Origin: Candidatus Hydrogenedentota bacterium
GTDB taxonomy: Bacteria > Hydrogenedentota > Hydrogenedentia > Hydrogenedentales > CAITNO01
Assembly (NCBI GenBank): GCA_029554925.1
Contig: JAKPUV010000968.1
Span: 1 to 7,252 of the forward strand
Length of the DNA: 7,252 nt
Reading direction: 5' to 3'
Position 1 is the first letter of the stretch. Each line of letters begins with the position of its first letter. Both the position numbers and the translations under genes were made by a program. Positions 5,114 through 7,252 of this stretch are shown piece after piece. The notes beneath the pieces are model-generated. The model was not told the DNA's origin and ran no database searches. It saw nothing but the letters and a program-made list of their open reading frames with translations.

Positions 5114-7177
5114 ATGCTCAACCTTTCCCGCCGGTGTTTTTCGCGGAAGCCATTCGGGCTGGCCGCGCTCCTTCTGGCGGTGTCATTTTCGGGATTCGCG
5201 CAGGACGCCGCGGAGGAGCCCGGCCTTTCGGGAACCATCAAGGAGGCCGTGAGCCGGGTGAAGCCCGCGCTGGTGCGCATCCATGTGGTGGACACCTACT
5301 ACGACGACGGCAGGGAGCTGAAGAGCGAGTCTTCGGGCAGCGGCGCGATCATCCGGGAGGACGGCCACATCATCACCAACCACCACGTGGCCGGGCACGC
5401 GAAGCACCTCAAGTGCACCTTTGCGGACAAGACGGAGATGGAGGCCGAGCTGGTGGGGACGGACCCGATGACCGACATCGCGGTGATTCGGTTGAAGGGT
5501 GCCGGCGACCGCAAGTTTCCCGTGGCGCCCTTCGGCGACTCGTCCCTCATGCGTATGGGCGATCACGTGCTCGCCATGGGCAGCCCGCTGTCCCTGTCGC
5601 AGTCCGTGACGCTGGGCATCGTCAGCAACAGCGAGGTGATCATGCCCGCCTGGATGGACGGGGGGCTGTCGCAGGACGGGGAGAATGTCGGCGCGCTGGT
5701 CCGCTGGATCGGCCATGACGCGGACATCTTTCCCGGCAACAGCGGCGGGCCGCTGGTCAACCTTCAGGGCGAGGTGATCGGAATCAACGAGATCAAGATG
5801 GGGCTGGGCGGCGCGATTCCCGGCAACCTGGCGCGCGAGGTGGCTGAGGCGCTGATCGCCACCGGGAGCGTGGCGCGGGCATGGCTGGGCCTCGAGCTGC
5901 AGCCGCGCCTGAAGTCGGACACCCGGGAGACCGGCGCCCTGGTGGCCACGGTGGTGAAGGACTCCCCGGCCGAGGCGGCGGGGTTCAAGCCGGGAGACCG
6001 GCTTCTCTCCCTCGCGGGCACGGCGGTGGATGTGCGGTTCCCGGAGCAGCTTCCCGACTTCAACCGTCTCGCCGCCGGACTGCCCGTTGGGTCCCCCGTC
6101 GCCGCGGTGGTGGAGCGCGGGGACGCGCCGGTGGAGCTGACGGTTACGCCCGTGCAGCGGGAGCCCTACGAGCCGAAGCAGTTCGAGCAGACCCAGTGGG
6201 GGCTGACGGTGCGCGACATCTCCTTCATGAAGGCCCGCGAGATGAAGCGGAAGGATTCCGACGGCGTGCTTGTGACCTCGGTGCGGCCGGGTGGCCCCTC
6301 TTCGGAGGCGAAGCCGCCGCTGGAGTGGGAGGATGTGCTTCTGTCGGTCGGCGGGAAGCCGGTCAAGAGCGTGAAGGACTTCATGGAGGCCACGGAGGCC
6401 CTGACAAAAGACCAGACAGCCCCCGTGCCCGTGCTGGCAGAGTTTGACCGCAAGACCGAACGCCTGGTGACGGTGGTGAAAGTGGGCGTGCGCGAGCTGA
6501 TGGACCCCGGCAGAGAGGCCCAGAAGGCATGGCTTCCGGTGGAGACGCAGGTGCTGACCAAGGACATCGCCGAGTCCCTCGGCGTGGCGGGTCGCAAAGG
6601 CTTCCGGGTGACCTTTGTCTATCCCGAGGCGGCGGAAATCCTGCGGCCCGGCGACCTGATTTTCTCGGTGGACGGGCAGGAGCTGACCGCGTCCAACCCC
6701 GAGGACAGCTCGGAGTTGGAAACGCTTATCCGGCAGTATTCCATCGGCGGCACGGCGGAGCTGGGTGTCCACCGCGACGGGGGCGAGGTGAAGGTTTCGG
6801 CCGTGCTGGCGCGTTCGCCCAAGACGGCGAAGGAAATGAAGCGCTACACCAACGAGACCTTTGAGTTCACGGTGCGCGACATCACCCTGCGCGACCGCAC
6901 CACGGAGCGGTGGGCGGACACGCAGGAGGGCGTGCTGGTGGAGCAGGTGCAGCCCGGGGGCTGGGCGGCGCTGGGGACGCTCATGCCGGGCGACCTGATT
7001 GTGGAGATGAACAACGCCTCGTCGAAGGACGTGGCCTCGGCGAAGGAGATCATGAAGGGGGTGGAGGAGCAGGCCCAGCGGTCGCTGGTCTTCAAGGTGG
7101 TGCGGGGCATCCGCACCCTGTTCCTGGAGATGGAGCCCCGGTGGGAGAAGGCGCCCGAGAAAAAGGCGGGGGAATAG
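5114..7177 (+). CDS. Exported HtrA/trypsin-like serine protease with four PDZ domains
   Basis: A 687-residue protein with a signal peptide: basic n-region (LSRRCFSRK), hydrophobic GLAALLLAVSFSG, and likely cleavage near residue 28 (FAQ). The protease domain (about 38-250) has the catalytic triad: H91 in ITNHHVA, D121 in MTDIAVIRL and S210 in FPGNSGGPLV. The family's usual TDAAINPGNSGG reads HDADIFPGNSGG, and GFAIP reads GGAIP, so it is an atypical branch. PDZ-like domains follow at about 256-352, 362-460, 472-570 and 583-680, each with a GVLV- or GALV-type strand; known DegP/DegQ enzymes have two and DegS one. The C-terminus is lysine/glutamate-rich. It should work outside the cytoplasmic membrane in protein quality control or in processing a specific substrate; PDZ domains usually bind exposed C-termini. 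It has its own promoter, and an SDR gene follows two bases after its stop. Confidence 0.88.
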   Translation: MLNLSRRCFSRKPFGLAALLLAVSFSGFAQDAAEEPGLSGTIKEAVSRVKPALVRIHVVDTYYDDGRELKSESSGSGAIIREDGHIITNHHVAGHAKHLKCTFADKTEMEAELVGTDPMTDIAVIRLKGAGDRKFPVAPFGDSSLMRMGDHVLAMGSPLSLSQSVTLGIVSNSEVIMPAWMDGGLSQDGENVGALVRWIGHDADIFPGNSGGPLVNLQGEVIGINEIKMGLGGAIPGNLAREVAEALIATGSVARAWLGLELQPRLKSDTRETGALVATVVKDSPAEAAGFKPGDRLLSLAGTAVDVRFPEQLPDFNRLAAGLPVGSPVAAVVERGDAPVELTVTPVQREPYEPKQFEQTQWGLTVRDISFMKAREMKRKDSDGVLVTSVRPGGPSSEAKPPLEWEDVLLSVGGKPVKSVKDFMEATEALTKDQTAPVPVLAEFDRKTERLVTVVKVGVRELMDPGREAQKAWLPVETQVLTKDIAESLGVAGRKGFRVTFVYPEAAEILRPGDLIFSVDGQELTASNPEDSSELETLIRQYSIGGTAELGVHRDGGEVKVSAVLARSPKTAKEMKRYTNETFEFTVRDITLRDRTTERWADTQEGVLVEQVQPGGWAALGTLMPGDLIVEMNNASSKDVASAKEIMKGVEEQAQRSLVFKVVRGIRTLFLEMEPRWEKAPEKKAGE

Positions 7178-7179
7178 GC

Positions 7180-7252
7180 ATGGCCCCGGCGCGGACACTG
7201 GAGGGACGCAGGGCGCTGGTGACCGGCGCGGGCCGCCGGCTTGGCCGGGAGA
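7180..7252 (+). CDS. Short-chain dehydrogenase/reductase, N-terminal part only
   Basis: The 24 visible residues include ALVTGAGRRLGRE, the TGxxxGxG-type dinucleotide-binding loop of the SDR family right after the first Rossmann strand. The arginine pair in this loop is common in NADPH-using members such as pteridine reductase-like or 3-oxoacyl-ACP reductase-like enzymes, but the subtype is not determined. The ATG lies two bases after the protease stop, with the purine-rich GGCGGGGGA just upstream, so the gene is probably in the same transcription unit. The gene runs out of the window. Confidence 0.8.
   Translation, partial: MAPARTLEGRRALVTGAGRRLGRE

Overview
The window is a piece of a GC-rich bacterial genome. 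All complete genes lie on the + strand. No ribosomal, plasmid or phage marker is present, so placement is weak. The pairing of an ECF sigma factor with a zinc-finger/FecR hybrid anti-sigma factor, next to a multi-PDZ exported protease, is a style I associate with PVC-type or Hydrogenedentes-like lineages; this is inference only.

Layout: (1) 1-140, the C-terminal tail of an AMP-forming acyl-CoA synthetase-like enzyme, with clearly lower GC (69 of 140 bases) than everything after it. (2) 141 to about 215, an AT-rich junction running into the headless C-terminal part of a type IV prepilin peptidase (189-638). (3) 654-2620, a translationally coupled pair: a metallo-beta-lactamase-fold hydrolase and a class I mannose-6-phosphate isomerase (ManA), overlapping by ATGA. 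(4) 2621-2838, a leader region with a hairpin. (5) 2839-4688, a sigma/anti-sigma pair with a 22-bp gene overlap and a TTG start. (6) 4689-5113, a long intergenic region with two perfect 44-bp direct repeats exactly 120 bp apart, then a good sigma70-type promoter. (7) 5114-7177, an exported HtrA/trypsin-like protease with four PDZ domains that look like a duplicated pair. (8) 7180-7252, the start of a short-chain dehydrogenase/reductase gene in the same transcription unit.

How the parts may work together: the sigma/anti-sigma pair is a membrane-spanning signalling module. The anti-sigma factor should hold the sigma factor through a cytoplasmic ZAS zinc finger and sense something outside the membrane with its FecR and C-terminal domains. 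The neighbouring exported protease could process such a sensor or be controlled by it, but the sequence does not show this; the protease has its own promoter. ManA and the metallo-hydrolase form a separate metabolic unit. I found no CRISPR array, tRNA, rRNA, insertion sequence or defence system. The items most worth a second look are the broken prepilin peptidase at a composition break, the 44-bp repeat pair, the unassigned C-terminal domain of the anti-sigma factor and the duplicated PDZ layout.
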